Shown here: one piece after another, positions 54,471 to 63,308 of the stretch
Layout of the letters: each line of letters opens with the position of its first letter
How positions within the stretch are numbered: the stretch's first letter is position 1
From: Herbaspirillum autotrophicum
GTDB taxonomy: Bacteria; Pseudomonadota; Gammaproteobacteria; Burkholderiales; Burkholderiaceae_D
DNA length: 64,000 nucleotides
Assembly (NCBI RefSeq): GCF_001189915.1
Contig: NZ_LFLS01000027.1
Span: 20,801 to 84,800 of the forward strand
Direction of reading: 5' to 3'
Translations under genes and position numbers: made by a program
The notes under the pieces: model-generated
Told to the model about the DNA's origin: nothing
The model's database searches: none
What the model saw: the letters and a program-made list of their open reading frames with translations, nothing else

Positions 54471-55049
54471 ATGTTTGGACGTTTAACTGGCCGCATGTGC
54501 GGCCCCAAGCACAATCGTCATGAGCGCCCGCATCACGGTGGTGGTGGCTTGTTTGAAGATCGCGGTGGCCATGGCCGCGAAGGCGGACGCGGTGCACGCA
54601 TGTTTGAACAAGGCAGTCTGCGTCTGGTGATTCTGCATTTGTTGCAGGAAAAGCCGCGTCACGGTTACGAAGTGATCAAGGCCATCGAGCAATTGGTAGG
54701 TGGCGAGTACAGCCCGAGCCCGGGTGTGATTTATCCGACGCTGACCTTGCTGGAAGAATTGGGCTATGCCGCCATCGAAGCGGAAAATGCCGGCAAGAAG
54801 TTGTATCGGATTACTGCGGAAGGTGAACATTTTCTGCGCGAAAATCAGGAAGCGCTGGATGTGGTGCTGAAACGATTGGAATTGCGGCAGCGTGCGATGG
54901 GACCGGAAGCACCGGAACTGCGTCGCGCCATCCAGAATTTCAAGATGTCGTTGCATACCCGGCTGGCCAAGGGGGATCTGACCAAGGCCGAGTCGCACGC
55001 GATTATCGACATCATCGACAAGGCGGCAGTCGCCATCGAGCGTACCTGA
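54471..55049 (+). CDS. PadR-family repressor with metal-binding-like N-terminus (YqjI-like)
   Basis: A 192-residue regulator. The first 45 residues are unusual: Gly-rich with Cys10, His14, His17, His21, His22 and His34, resembling a metal-binding extension. The PadR winged helix follows at about 45-125 (LRLVILHLLQEKPRHGYEVIKAIE, then SPSPGVIYPTLTLLEELGYA, quoted in part). A C-terminal helical dimerisation part completes it. E. coli YqjI has a similar His-rich head and responds to nickel and iron. The operator-like palindrome over its own -10 box suggests autorepression, and metal control is inference. A DUF3861 gene follows closely. Confidence 0.85.
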   Translation: MFGRLTGRMCGPKHNRHERPHHGGGGLFEDRGGHGREGGRGARMFEQGSLRLVILHLLQEKPRHGYEVIKAIEQLVGGEYSPSPGVIYPTLTLLEELGYAAIEAENAGKKLYRITAEGEHFLRENQEALDVVLKRLELRQRAMGPEAPELRRAIQNFKMSLHTRLAKGDLTKAESHAIIDIIDKAAVAIERT

Positions 55050-55111
55050 TGATTGCCAGCTGGCTGAGTCTTTCGCCTTTCATCAAACCACTGAATGCAG
55101 AAGGAGTCTGC

Positions 55112-55435
55112 ATGCGCGAACATCGCTATCGCATCACGCTGGAACATGTGGCGACGGCATCGGCCGGGCAGGCACAACATGTGCCATTGCAATTCGAAGC
55201 CGGCAATCACGACGATCTGTTTGTCATCGTCGACAAGCTGCGCAGCAAGCAACAGTTCGATGCCGATGCCAGCGCCGCGCTGGCGGTCGGTCTCAAATTG
55301 TTTACCGAAGTGATGCTGAAGAATCGCCAGCATCCCTTGTTTTCCGAGATCAGCCAGCCACTGCGCGATTTCATCGGCAAGCTGAAATCGCAACCCGATG
55401 CCGACGCAGATAACGCTGGCGCAGTACCCGCCTAG
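55112..55435 (+). CDS. DUF3861-family protein
   Basis: A 107-residue cytoplasmic protein with DUF3861 features: MREHRYRITLEH at the start, LQFEAGNHDDLFVIVDKL, ALAVGLKLFTEVML and HPLFSEISQPLRDF. No biochemical function is established for the family. The ATG at 55112 has AAGGAG 5-6 bases upstream. It follows the PadR-type gene by 62 bases and may share its transcript, so it may belong to the same regulon. It ends only 6 bases from the convergent sbcB gene. Confidence 0.85.
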   Translation: MREHRYRITLEHVATASAGQAQHVPLQFEAGNHDDLFVIVDKLRSKQQFDADASAALAVGLKLFTEVMLKNRQHPLFSEISQPLRDFIGKLKSQPDADADNAGAVPA

Positions 55436-55441
55436 TCCGGT

Positions 55442-56875
55442 TCAGGGCCGGTCCGGCATGATCATTTCCGCATATTCATAGAGCGCGGCGAGAATTTCCT
55501 CGTCGCGCTCATTTGCATTTGCAGACAACTGATCAATCTCGCTGGAGAACATGTCAAAGTTGCGCACGCCGCCGGCGCCATCGAACAGACGCGCCGCGCG
55601 ATGCGCTTCCCAGCGCGTCGCTTCGTCTTCGCTCAGTGTCTCCGGGAAGTTGCGGGCGCGATAGCGGAACAGCAATTCCAGCAAACGCTTGTCATCAAAG
55701 TGATAGCTCGCCTGCGCCAATTGTTGCGGCGACAGCGCGCGCAGTTGCGTCAATTCGCGCCGGTCATTGTTGCTGATAAAGCCGCCATACAAATCTTCAT
55801 CGACATCCGGTGCGGCTTCTTGCGGCCGCCGGTAAACCTCGGCCCACAGCTTGCTCAGATCGGGCAGGGCGGCAGCCGCAGTGGCGTTCAGCAGCGCGCC
55901 GTCGAGATCGATGCCGAGTTCGGCGGCACGCGCTGCCGACAGTGTCTTCAGGTTGCCGACCACCATCGGTGATTTGTTCAGGTGAATGCTTTTGACCGGC
56001 AGCCGCGCCACGCCTTCCGGCAAATCCTCTTTCTTGCTGAACATGCGCAGGCGTGCGGTATCGGCATCGAGCGTCGCCAGTTCGCCGGGATCGCTGCTGA
56101 GGTCCCAGGCCAGTACTTCATTCTTGTTGGTCGGATGAATACCGAGCGGCCACATCACGGCCATGCAACCGCGTACCGCCGGGAACATGCCGGAGATGTG
56201 CAGGAACGGATGCGCCGCCGGCAAGCCGATTTCCGCCGCAACCTTGTCTTTCTTGTGCAGCGCCAGACAAAAGTCGAACAAGCGCGGTTGCTTGTCTCGA
56301 ATCAGGCGCGCCAGGGCAATCGTGGCACGCACGTCCGACAGTGCATCATGCGCTGCTTCATGCACCAGGCCATTGGCCTTGCTCAGATGTTCCAGCTTGA
56401 AGCTGGGCGTGCCGTCTTCCTTGGTCGGCCACACGATGCCTTCGGGCCGCAAGGCACAGGTGGCGCGTACCACGTCGAGCAAATCCCAGCGGCCGCAACC
56501 GTTTTGCCATTCGCGCGCATACGGATCGATCAGATTGCGCCAGAACATGAAGCGGGTAATTTCATCATCGAAGCGAATGGTGTTGTAACCGACGCCGATG
56601 GTGCCGGGTTCGGCCATGGCCTGTTCGATTTGCGCGGCAAACTGATATTCCGGAATCCCGCGTTCCAGGCATACCTGCGGCGTGATGCCGGTAATCAGAC
56701 AGGATTGCGGATCGGGCAGGAAGTCAGACGCCGGCTGGCAATACACCATGATCGGCGCGCCGATTTCATTGAGTTCGGCATCGGTGCGGATGGCGGCGAA
56801 TTGCGCCGGCCGGTCACGCCGCGCCTGTGCGCCGAAGGTTTCGTAGTCGTGCCAGAGAAAGGTGTGATTGGACAT
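55442..56875 (-). CDS. sbcB: Exodeoxyribonuclease I
   Basis: A 477-residue 3'-5' single-strand DNA exonuclease acting in recombination and mismatch repair. The DEDD nuclease motifs are visible: HDYETFG (Asp10, Glu12), GYNTIRFDDEITRFMFWRN and HDALSDVRATIALA. The central part (FPAVRGCMAVMWPLGIHPTN) and the C-terminal helical domain are typical of ExoI. The length matches E. coli ExoI (475). It is convergent with the DUF3861 gene and is transcribed alone. Confidence 0.95.
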   Translation of the reverse strand: MSNHTFLWHDYETFGAQARRDRPAQFAAIRTDAELNEIGAPIMVYCQPASDFLPDPQSCLITGITPQVCLERGIPEYQFAAQIEQAMAEPGTIGVGYNTIRFDDEITRFMFWRNLIDPYAREWQNGCGRWDLLDVVRATCALRPEGIVWPTKEDGTPSFKLEHLSKANGLVHEAAHDALSDVRATIALARLIRDKQPRLFDFCLALHKKDKVAAEIGLPAAHPFLHISGMFPAVRGCMAVMWPLGIHPTNKNEVLAWDLSSDPGELATLDADTARLRMFSKKEDLPEGVARLPVKSIHLNKSPMVVGNLKTLSAARAAELGIDLDGALLNATAAAALPDLSKLWAEVYRRPQEAAPDVDEDLYGGFISNNDRRELTQLRALSPQQLAQASYHFDDKRLLELLFRYRARNFPETLSEDEATRWEAHRAARLFDGAGGVRNFDMFSSEIDQLSANANERDEEILAALYEYAEMIMPDRP

Positions 56876-57010
56876 GGTCAGCGTAGTGGAAACAAAAGAG
56901 GCGCGGCAGATGCCTGCCGGCGCATGGTGGATCAGCCGGCGCGGCTGGCTGGCAGTGCTTGCGGCATCGGACCTGCGGCTGCGATTTTACCTGATGCGGT
57001 GGCTGGCGAA

Positions 57011-57562
57011 CTAAGCTTTGGGTACAGCCGGCTGCCGCAGTTGATCGAGAATCGCTTGCAGCGTTGCTTTCAGATTGCCATGTCGCATCGGCGCCGCAGC
57101 GCCGCCGAATTCGATATCGTCGATTACCCAGCCGCGTGCATCCCGGCCCAGCAACAAACGATCCGTCCATTTGATGGGCGTCGATTTGCCATCATTCCAG
57201 GTCAGCTCGACGGCGCAGCCGGCATTGTCGTCCTTGAGTTCGCACGCCAGAATCTTGAAGGCGGTCAATCCTTTGGGATTGGCGCTCAGCAAATCGCCCT
57301 GCACCAGTGCCGGTTCATCGGGATTGGCCAGATGCGCCTCTTCCGCCACCGACACATCCTTGACCAGATCAAACAGCGGTACCGACAGATATTCCCGAAC
57401 CGCGATCAGTTCCTGCAAACTCAGCGCGCCGGCCGGTTTGAGTGTCTGGTGCATCTTGTAGAAGCGGGTCACCAGATCGCGGGCCTGCTCTTCTTTCGCC
57501 GGAGTGCATGCCAGCGTCATGAGGGCGGCAATGGCGATAATGATGGTGCGGACAAACTTCAC
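57011..57562 (-). CDS. Lipoprotein of unknown function, DUF3828-like
   Basis: A 183-residue probable lipoprotein: a signal peptide with the lipobox LMTLAC (Cys19). The mature part has the pattern VTRFYKMHQTL, then EYLSVPLFDLV, EPALVQGDLLSAN, and near the end DDIEFGG. The same order of motifs recurs in the next gene, so the two are paralogues that probably arose by duplication. The layout is like DUF3828 or NTF2-like small periplasmic proteins. No function is known. Confidence 0.7.
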   Translation of the reverse strand: MKFVRTIIIAIAALMTLACTPAKEEQARDLVTRFYKMHQTLKPAGALSLQELIAVREYLSVPLFDLVKDVSVAEEAHLANPDEPALVQGDLLSANPKGLTAFKILACELKDDNAGCAVELTWNDGKSTPIKWTDRLLLGRDARGWVIDDIEFGGAAAPMRHGNLKATLQAILDQLRQPAVPKA

Positions 57563-57690
57563 GATTTTTCCCCCGAGTCTGACTGTGTATTTGTGACTGC
57601 TTGAGTTTTATGCAACGTGGCCTGATTTTACGCAAAAAGAATGCATTAAGGAAATAAGCCTGCCGCAGCAACTGCTGTCGGGGGAAAACA

Positions 57691-58233
57691 TCATTCGGCC
57701 TGGCGCACCACGTCGGTCAGTGCATCGCTCAGATATTCCCGGTGCGAGGACTGGCCATTCCCGGAAAACTCGATATCGTCGATACGCCAATGCTGATCTT
57801 CCTTGACCAGCAAGACCTTGTCTTTCCAGTTTTCGGTCGCGCTGTCCTTGCTTTCATAGGTAAACCGGACCTGACAATAGGCCTTGTTGCCTTCCGTTTC
57901 ACAACTGTCGATGCGGTAAGCAGTGGCGCCTTCGAACAGCGATGTAAACAAATCCCCTTCGATCATCGGGGCGGCCTGATTGTTGAGTGCCGCACGGTAC
58001 TTGGCTTCAGTATCGGATGCCTGTTGCATCAGGGTATACAGCGCACGCGATACAAACGGTTGCAGTTGCTTCAATTCATCCGGACCGGGAATGCCGGCGA
58101 CGCGGGTTTTCAGATGCTGGTCATAAAGACCGCTGATGACTTGCTCTTGCTGGCTGGCATCACTGGACAGACCGCCGCAGGCAGTCAGCACAGACAGCGC
58201 CAGCAAGATGAGGAAACGCTTGAACATGTTCAT
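57691..58233 (-). CDS. Lipoprotein of unknown function, paralogue of its neighbour
   Basis: A 180-residue probable lipoprotein with lipobox VLTAC (Cys19) followed by GG. Motifs in order are ISGLYDQHLKTR, PFVSRALYTLMQ, APMIEGDLFTSLFEGA and HWRIDDIEFSGNG. They match those of the protein encoded 128 bases downstream on the same strand. Both likely sit on a membrane facing the periplasm. The start used is the first of two nearby ATGs. There is no hint of a specific role. Confidence 0.7.
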   Translation of the reverse strand: MNMFKRFLILLALSVLTACGGLSSDASQQEQVISGLYDQHLKTRVAGIPGPDELKQLQPFVSRALYTLMQQASDTEAKYRAALNNQAAPMIEGDLFTSLFEGATAYRIDSCETEGNKAYCQVRFTYESKDSATENWKDKVLLVKEDQHWRIDDIEFSGNGQSSHREYLSDALTDVVRQAE

Positions 58234-58334
58234 TTCATACTTTTCTGCAACGGGGAGCGGTCGCCGCGCGACCTTCCCGATGCGTCGTGACTACAATTGC
58301 GGCCGACACCCGCAGCCGGGTGCGACTTCACTAC

Positions 58335-58637
58335 TCAAGCAGCAGTGTTCAACAGGGCAAAGTGCTCCACCTGTGGTGCACTGGCGAAGAACGGTCCGAC
58401 GATGCCGCGCCACTCGGCAAATGCCGGCGATTCGCGGAAATCCACGGTGTGATTTTCCAGTGTAGCCCATTGCACCAGCAACAAATAACGTTCCGGTGCT
58501 TCAACCCCTTTTTGTATCTGATGGCCCAGGTAGCCTTTGGCTTTGGCGATGGTCTGCGCGACACCGCGCGCAATGGCGGCGTCGAACTCGGCTTGTTGGC
58601 CCGGTTGAATGCGAATGTCGGCAAGTTCCAGAATCAT
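58335..58637 (-). CDS. Antibiotic-biosynthesis-monooxygenase (ABM) domain protein
   Basis: A 100-residue single-domain protein of the dimeric alpha+beta barrel superfamily. ADIRIQPGQQAEFDAAI and ERYLLLVQWATLENHTVDFRESPAFAEW carry the ABM pattern, with the conserved Trp/His in the last part. Some relatives are quinol monooxygenases or haem-degrading enzymes, but many have unknown roles. GGAG lies 6 bases before the ATG. It stands alone, with the lipoprotein gene downstream. Confidence 0.85.
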   Translation of the reverse strand: MILELADIRIQPGQQAEFDAAIARGVAQTIAKAKGYLGHQIQKGVEAPERYLLLVQWATLENHTVDFRESPAFAEWRGIVGPFFASAPQVEHFALLNTAA

Positions 58638-58701
58638 GTTGTCTCCGTTGGTCAGGGTGGCGTCTCTTCTGATTGATACCCTACGGCTATTTACCGGAAG
58701 A

Positions 58702-58721
58702 GTTCTATAGTCGTTCTATAG
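58702..58721. repeat. Short direct repeat upstream of the ABM gene
   Basis: GTTCTATAG occurs at 58702-58710 and 58713-58721, an 11-base repeat interval. It lies 65-85 bases upstream of the ABM start and 165 bases upstream of the plus-strand membrane protein. It may bind a regulator. The surrounding 247-base gap holds no gene. Confidence 0.5.
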
Positions 58722-58884
58722 CAAGCGGGCCTCGATTATCACATTTTCCAGCGCTGCGTGCCTCGTGCAGCAGGCGCCGACATGGGCGAAGGTTTCATTT
58801 TTGTCATCGCAACTGTACTTTGGCACATGAATGACTATGCTGAAGTCAAGGGGGCAATTTTGTTTTGTTGTCGAGGAGACCATT

Positions 58885-59403
58885 ATGTTGGGCAGACAAA
58901 GACTGTATTTCATGTTGCCGGATATCGCCAGTGCCCGCAGCATGCTTGATGAACTCTTGCTGGCACGGATCGAGATCAGGCATATCCGCTTTTGGGCGCG
59001 TGACGGCGACTTGCCCGACGACATGCCGGACGCCAGTTTCTTCCATAAAACCGATCTGGTGCATGGGGCCGAAATGGGTATGCTGGTGGGTGGCCTGATC
59101 GGGCTGGCAGGCGGCATCTGGCTGGTGACGTTTCCACCCGAGTGGGCGCACCTGAACATGCTGACCGTGTTGATTACAGTGGTGTTCGGCGCGGTGCTCG
59201 GCAGTTGGATGTCTGGCATGGCGGCAGCGGCGCTGCCCAATTCCCGCCTGAAAGACTTTCAGCAGGAAATTGCTGCCGGCAAGGTATTGCTGATGATCGA
59301 TGCTCCTTTCAAACGGGTCGCCGAAATCGAAGAAATGATGGCGCGCCGCCATCCCGAAATCAGGTTTGGTGGTGTCGAACCGCACATTCCGGTCTTTCCT
59401 TGA
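58885..59403 (+). CDS. Glycine-zipper membrane protein (DUF1269-like)
   Basis: A 172-residue membrane protein. A soluble N-terminal domain of about 55 residues (RLYFMLPDIASARSMLDELL) resembles small ferredoxin-like folds. Two hydrophobic segments follow at about 65-85 and 93-118, rich in Gly (GMLVGGLIGLAGGIW, GAVLGSWMSGMAAAALP). A C-terminal soluble domain holds KVLLMIDAP. The arrangement resembles DUF1269-type proteins linked to stress. The ATG at 58885 has GAGGAG 6 bases upstream; the longer frame is not supported. Its function is unknown. Confidence 0.75.
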   Translation: MLGRQRLYFMLPDIASARSMLDELLLARIEIRHIRFWARDGDLPDDMPDASFFHKTDLVHGAEMGMLVGGLIGLAGGIWLVTFPPEWAHLNMLTVLITVVFGAVLGSWMSGMAAAALPNSRLKDFQQEIAAGKVLLMIDAPFKRVAEIEEMMARRHPEIRFGGVEPHIPVFP

Positions 59404-59675
59404 CGCGTGTTATTCCTTATTGTCAACGTGGTATGTATCGCCGGCCCTGAGCCGGCGATTTTCATGAGTGCGGCCGTTTTGATGAGCGCAACCAGGAACC
59501 AGATTGGCGCAGCGCTGCTGGTCTGATGCCGAATCCGCACCGCTTGTGCGCAGCCGCTGCACCGTCAAATTGCAGCATCGGATTTATTTGCGTTTGCGAC
59601 CCGGCGACGATTGTTATTTGTGCCCGGCGTCAATACACTAACCCCCGGTCCAAATTAAAAAAAGAAAGGCAACTC

Positions 59676-60971
59676 ATGGCGGGTTCTTATTTTCCTCAGT
59701 GGCGGGTGCGCAGCAGCGCAGCCGATGGTCAAGGGCAGGTGATTGCAGCCGACGAACGACTGCCGATGCCGCAGACGGTGGCAATGGGTGTGCAGCACGT
59801 GGTGGCCATGTTCGGCTCGACCGTACTGGCGCCGTTGCTGATGGGATTCGATCCGAACCTGGCGATTCTGATGTCGGGTGTCGGTACCTTGCTGTTCTTC
59901 GTCTTGGTTGGTGGCCGCGTCCCGAGTTACCTCGGTTCCAGTTTTGCCTTCATCGGTCTGGTCATCGCCGTCACCGGTTACGGCGGTCAGGGACCGAATC
60001 TGAATCTGGGCGTGGCGCTGGGCGGCATCATTGCCTGTGGCGCCTTGTATCTGCTGATCGGGGTGCTGGTCAGCATGGTCGGTACGCGCTGGATTGAAAA
60101 TCTGATGCCGCCGGTGGTGACCGGTTCGGTGGTGGCAGTGATCGGTCTGAATCTGGCGCCGATCGCCGTCAAGGGCGTGACCGGTAATAATTTCGATGCC
60201 TGGATGGCACTCGGTACGGTGTTGTGCGTAGGGCTGGTGGCAGTGTTCACGCGCGGCATGATGCAGCGCTTGCTGATTCTGATTGGCCTGTTGCTGGCCT
60301 ATGTCATCTACATTGCACTGACCAATGGCGCCGGCCTCGGCAAGCCGATTGATTTCAGTGCCGTCGCCAATGCCGCCTGGTTCGGCATTCCGCATTTTTC
60401 GGCACCGGTATTCAAATTGGATGCGATGGCGTTGCTGGCGCCCATCGCCATCATTCTGGTGGCGGAAAATCTGGGTCACATCAAGGCGGTCAGCGCCATG
60501 ACCGGACAAAACCTGGACAAGTACATGGGCCGCGCCTTCATCGGCGATGGACTGGCGACGATCCTGTCGGGCAGCGTTGGCGGCACCGGTGTGACGACCT
60601 ATGCGGAAAACATCGGGGTCATGGCGGTGACCAAGATTTATTCGACGCTGGTCTTTGTGGTGGCAGCGGTGATCGCCATCGTGCTGGGCTTTTCACCCAA
60701 GTTCGGTGCGGTGATTCTGACCATTCCGGGCGCCGTGCTTGGTGGCGTTTCGATTGTGGTGTTCGGTCTGATCACCATCTCCGGCGCCCGCATCTGGGTT
60801 GAAAACAAGGTCGACTTTTCCAATAACACCAATCTGATCGTCGCTGCCGTAACCGTAGTATTGGGCGCCGGCGATTTCACGCTGAAGCTGGGCAACTTTG
60901 CGTTGGGCGGCATCGGTACCGCTACCTTCGGTGCCATCATCCTGTATGCGCTGCTGAAAAAGCGTTCCTGA
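59676..60971 (+). CDS. uraA: NCS2-family uracil/xanthine permease, UraA-like
   Basis: A 431-residue inner-membrane nucleobase:H+ symporter of the NCS2 family with about 14 helices. QHVVAMFGSTVLAPLLMGFDP is the N-terminal family hallmark. SYLGSSFAFIG holds transport residues, and ILVAENLGHIKAVS contains the substrate-site Glu. GGTGVTTYAENIGVMAVTKIYST is typical of the uracil (UraA) branch. The ATG at 59676 has AGAAAGG upstream. Uracil is the best guess for the substrate. Confidence 0.92.
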   Translation: MAGSYFPQWRVRSSAADGQGQVIAADERLPMPQTVAMGVQHVVAMFGSTVLAPLLMGFDPNLAILMSGVGTLLFFVLVGGRVPSYLGSSFAFIGLVIAVTGYGGQGPNLNLGVALGGIIACGALYLLIGVLVSMVGTRWIENLMPPVVTGSVVAVIGLNLAPIAVKGVTGNNFDAWMALGTVLCVGLVAVFTRGMMQRLLILIGLLLAYVIYIALTNGAGLGKPIDFSAVANAAWFGIPHFSAPVFKLDAMALLAPIAIILVAENLGHIKAVSAMTGQNLDKYMGRAFIGDGLATILSGSVGGTGVTTYAENIGVMAVTKIYSTLVFVVAAVIAIVLGFSPKFGAVILTIPGAVLGGVSIVVFGLITISGARIWVENKVDFSNNTNLIVAAVTVVLGAGDFTLKLGNFALGGIGTATFGAIILYALLKKRS

Positions 60972-61000
60972 CAGCGTTGTCAGTCAATAAAGCAAATACG

Positions 61001-61028
61001 GCAGGTGCGGTTCCACAATCGCACCTGC
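61001..61028 (+). terminator. Hairpin downstream of uraA
   Basis: GCAGGTGCG (61001-61009) pairs with CGCACCTGC (61020-61028) 30 bases past the uraA stop. It is followed by AATAAAATTT, a poor U tract, so termination is likely but weak. Confidence 0.55.
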
Positions 61029-61166
61029 AATAAAATTTCCATTGAGCAATTTATCGCGGCTCACTATACTAGCCGGGCCAGTCAATATCGTGATTCGCAA
61101 CCAGCCCGGGAAGGGGCGCGGATCACTTGTCTGCATGACAAGCCCACACCAACAACAGGATGCCGC

Positions 61167-61403
61167 ATGAACGCCGTTTTCAAGAGAACTTTCGTATTGT
61201 TGTGTATTGCCACGCCACTGCTGGCGGGGTGTGATGCCTTGGCCGGCAAGAAGGACTACGCCTATTTCAGAAAGAATGTCGATGAAGCAAAATCGGTTTC
61301 CGATCAATGCTCCATGAATGGCACTTCCGGCATGAGCACGGCGCAGATCGCGACCTGCAATGCGGCACGCGACGCCTACGCCAACCGCAACTTCAACTAC
61401 TGA
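61167..61403 (+). CDS. EexN-like small lipoprotein
   Basis: A 78-residue lipoprotein precursor with lipobox LLAGC (Cys23). The mature part YFRKNVDEAKSVSDQC, then IATCNAARDAYANRN, matches the EexN family, known from plasmid entry exclusion, with its two conserved cysteines. Chromosomal copies are common in beta-proteobacteria and need not relate to conjugation. AGGA lies about 6 bases before the ATG at 61167; the longer upstream frame looks non-coding. No conjugation genes are nearby. Confidence 0.7.
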   Translation: MNAVFKRTFVLLCIATPLLAGCDALAGKKDYAYFRKNVDEAKSVSDQCSMNGTSGMSTAQIATCNAARDAYANRNFNY

Positions 61404-61533
61404 GACCACGGGCCGCAAGCGGCCACCTGCAAAATGGCGGTGGCTGAGCGTCGCCGCATTTTGCTTGTCACAAAACTGTCAAAGTCGGCCGGTAGAATCC
61501 AGCGTCTCTCTTTGATGGCTTGTTCCGGTCGCT

Positions 61534-62547
61534 ATGCATAACCCTCCCGTTTCACCGCAGGCGCTGCACGTGTTGTATGAGCCGGCCGGTTTCATCTGCG
61601 CCTTCCGCTTTGATGATGGCGCCGCCACCGCGCTGAAATGGCATGAGATACAGACCGATACGGTGGTCGCCCCCGCTTTTACCTGGTTGCATCTGAAGAC
61701 CGCCGACGTCAAGGTGCAGCAATGGCTGGAGCACAAGGAGGACATTCCTGAGCACATCAGTGAATTCCTGCTCAGCAACGATACCCATCCCTGTCTGCAC
61801 ACCACTACCAACGGTGTCTACGGCACGCTGGCCGATATCAAGATGGAGATCGGCGACACCGGCACCGAAAAAGGCGCATTGCATTTCTTTCTGGATGGCA
61901 GCCGTTTACTGACATTGCGCACGCAAGCCTTGTGCTCGACCAATATGCTGCGGCAGAAGGTGCTCGACGGTGCGCGGTTTCACAATGCCATGGAATTGTT
62001 TGCCGAACTGCTGCGTTGCCTGGCAGACGGTTTCAATGCCCGGCTTGAACATCTCAACGATAACGTCGATGACATTGAAGAATCCGTGCTGTCGGACCGG
62101 CGCTCGGAAGATCGCAGCGAACTCAGTGCGATCCGCCGCCAATTGGCCGAATTGCGGCGACACATTACGCCGGAACGGCGTTTGTTGAGTCAGCTCAACC
62201 GCTTGCGTCCGGCCTGGGTGCCATCGAGCGCGCTGGAAGAATTGACGCATGCGCTCGATGAACTCAACGATTTGCATCTGACGCTGGAAACCTTGTATGA
62301 GCGCGCCAAATTATTGCAGGAAGAAATTGCCTCGCAGATGTCCGAGCAAATGAACCGCAATCTGATGGCCTTGTCGATTTTGACGGCGTTGCTGATGCCG
62401 GCGACCTTGGTGTCGGGGATTTTCGGGATGAACGTGGCCGGTTTGCCGGGTTTGCATGACGAGGCTTCATTCCTGATGGTGATGGGCGTCATGGGCGGCC
62501 TCGGCGTTGCCACGGTAGGGTTGTTGAAGTGGCTCAAGATCTGGTAA
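61534..62547 (+). CDS. zntB: CorA-superfamily zinc transporter, ZntB-like
   Basis: A 337-residue metal transporter. A large cytoplasmic funnel domain of about 270 residues contains the long pore helix region (ELAELRRHITPERRLLSQLNRL, quoted in part). It is followed by two C-terminal helices, with the GMN signature in GIFGMNVAGLPG between them. The protein has the length and N-terminal sequence (AGFICAFRFDDG) of ZntB, which moves zinc with protons in enterobacteria, rather than magnesium CorA. A strong terminator follows. Confidence 0.88.
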   Translation: MHNPPVSPQALHVLYEPAGFICAFRFDDGAATALKWHEIQTDTVVAPAFTWLHLKTADVKVQQWLEHKEDIPEHISEFLLSNDTHPCLHTTTNGVYGTLADIKMEIGDTGTEKGALHFFLDGSRLLTLRTQALCSTNMLRQKVLDGARFHNAMELFAELLRCLADGFNARLEHLNDNVDDIEESVLSDRRSEDRSELSAIRRQLAELRRHITPERRLLSQLNRLRPAWVPSSALEELTHALDELNDLHLTLETLYERAKLLQEEIASQMSEQMNRNLMALSILTALLMPATLVSGIFGMNVAGLPGLHDEASFLMVMGVMGGLGVATVGLLKWLKIW

Positions 62548-62566
62548 GGCAGACGCCGCGCCAATG

Positions 62567-62610
62567 AAAAACGCGCCGGGATCGCAGAGCGGCCACGGCG
62601 CGTTTTTTTT
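62567..62610 (+). terminator. Rho-independent terminator of zntB
   Basis: The stem AAAAACGCGCCG (62567-62578) pairs with CGGCGCGTTTTT starting at 62596, and eight T residues follow the GC stem (62603-62610). The A-rich left flank makes it usable on the minus strand for the convergent DUF1993 gene as well. Confidence 0.9.
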
Positions 62611-62631
62611 GCAGACTGCAGCGTTACGCTA

Positions 62632-63141
62632 TCAGTACTTGCCCATGAAATCGCCCTTGCCGATTTCCAGACCATTGCTGCGCAGGATCGCGTAGGCAGT
62701 CGTCACGTGGAAGAAGAATTGCGGGAAGCCGTAGTGCAGCAGATAGTGCTCACCGGTAAAGCGCTTTTCTTTCGGTGTGCCCGGACGCAGCACGACTTCA
62801 CGTGTTTCGGCACCCTTGAATTGTTCGCTCTTGAGGGTATCGAGGAAGGCCAGTGTCTTGTCCAGACGCTCTTGCAGATCGGCAAAACTCTTTTCGTTAT
62901 CGTCGTAGGCCGGCATGTCGACATCGGCCAGGCGTGCCGAAACACCCTTGGCGAAATCACAGGCGATCTGGATCTGGCGCGTGAAGTTCAGCATGTCCGG
63001 AAACAGACGCGCAGTCAGCAAAGCGTCAGCTTCGATTTTTTTCTCGGTGGCGTGCGCTTCAGCCTTTTTCAAGACATCCTTGAGGCTGTTGAGCAATTGT
63101 TTGAAAACCGGGACGGAGGCGTTGTAAGCAGAAATTGTCAT
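62632..63141 (-). CDS. DUF1993-family protein
   Basis: A 169-residue cytoplasmic protein of the DUF1993 family, which belongs to the four-helix DinB-like class. Hallmarks are SVPVFKQLLNSLKDVLKKAEAHA at the N-terminus, LFPDMLNFTRQIQIACDFAKG, and PQFFFHVTTAYAILRSNG near the end, where His may bind a metal. The function is unknown. AAGGAAT lies 7 bases before the ATG. It ends 22 bases from the zntB terminator and is convergent with zntB. Confidence 0.88.
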   Translation of the reverse strand: MTISAYNASVPVFKQLLNSLKDVLKKAEAHATEKKIEADALLTARLFPDMLNFTRQIQIACDFAKGVSARLADVDMPAYDDNEKSFADLQERLDKTLAFLDTLKSEQFKGAETREVVLRPGTPKEKRFTGEHYLLHYGFPQFFFHVTTAYAILRSNGLEIGKGDFMGKY

Positions 63142-63308
63142 GGTTTATTCCTTGGTTGAGGTCGCTGCGATGATAGCAGCTTCGCCGCTATGGTGTTTTT
63201 GCATGCGATATCGCTTGCTTGTGAATCTTTTGATAAGGCCGGGGTCCATCTGGAGCACCGATTGAATGTGCCTGCCATCCGGCCGGCAACTATTTCCTGG
63301 GAGTAAGG

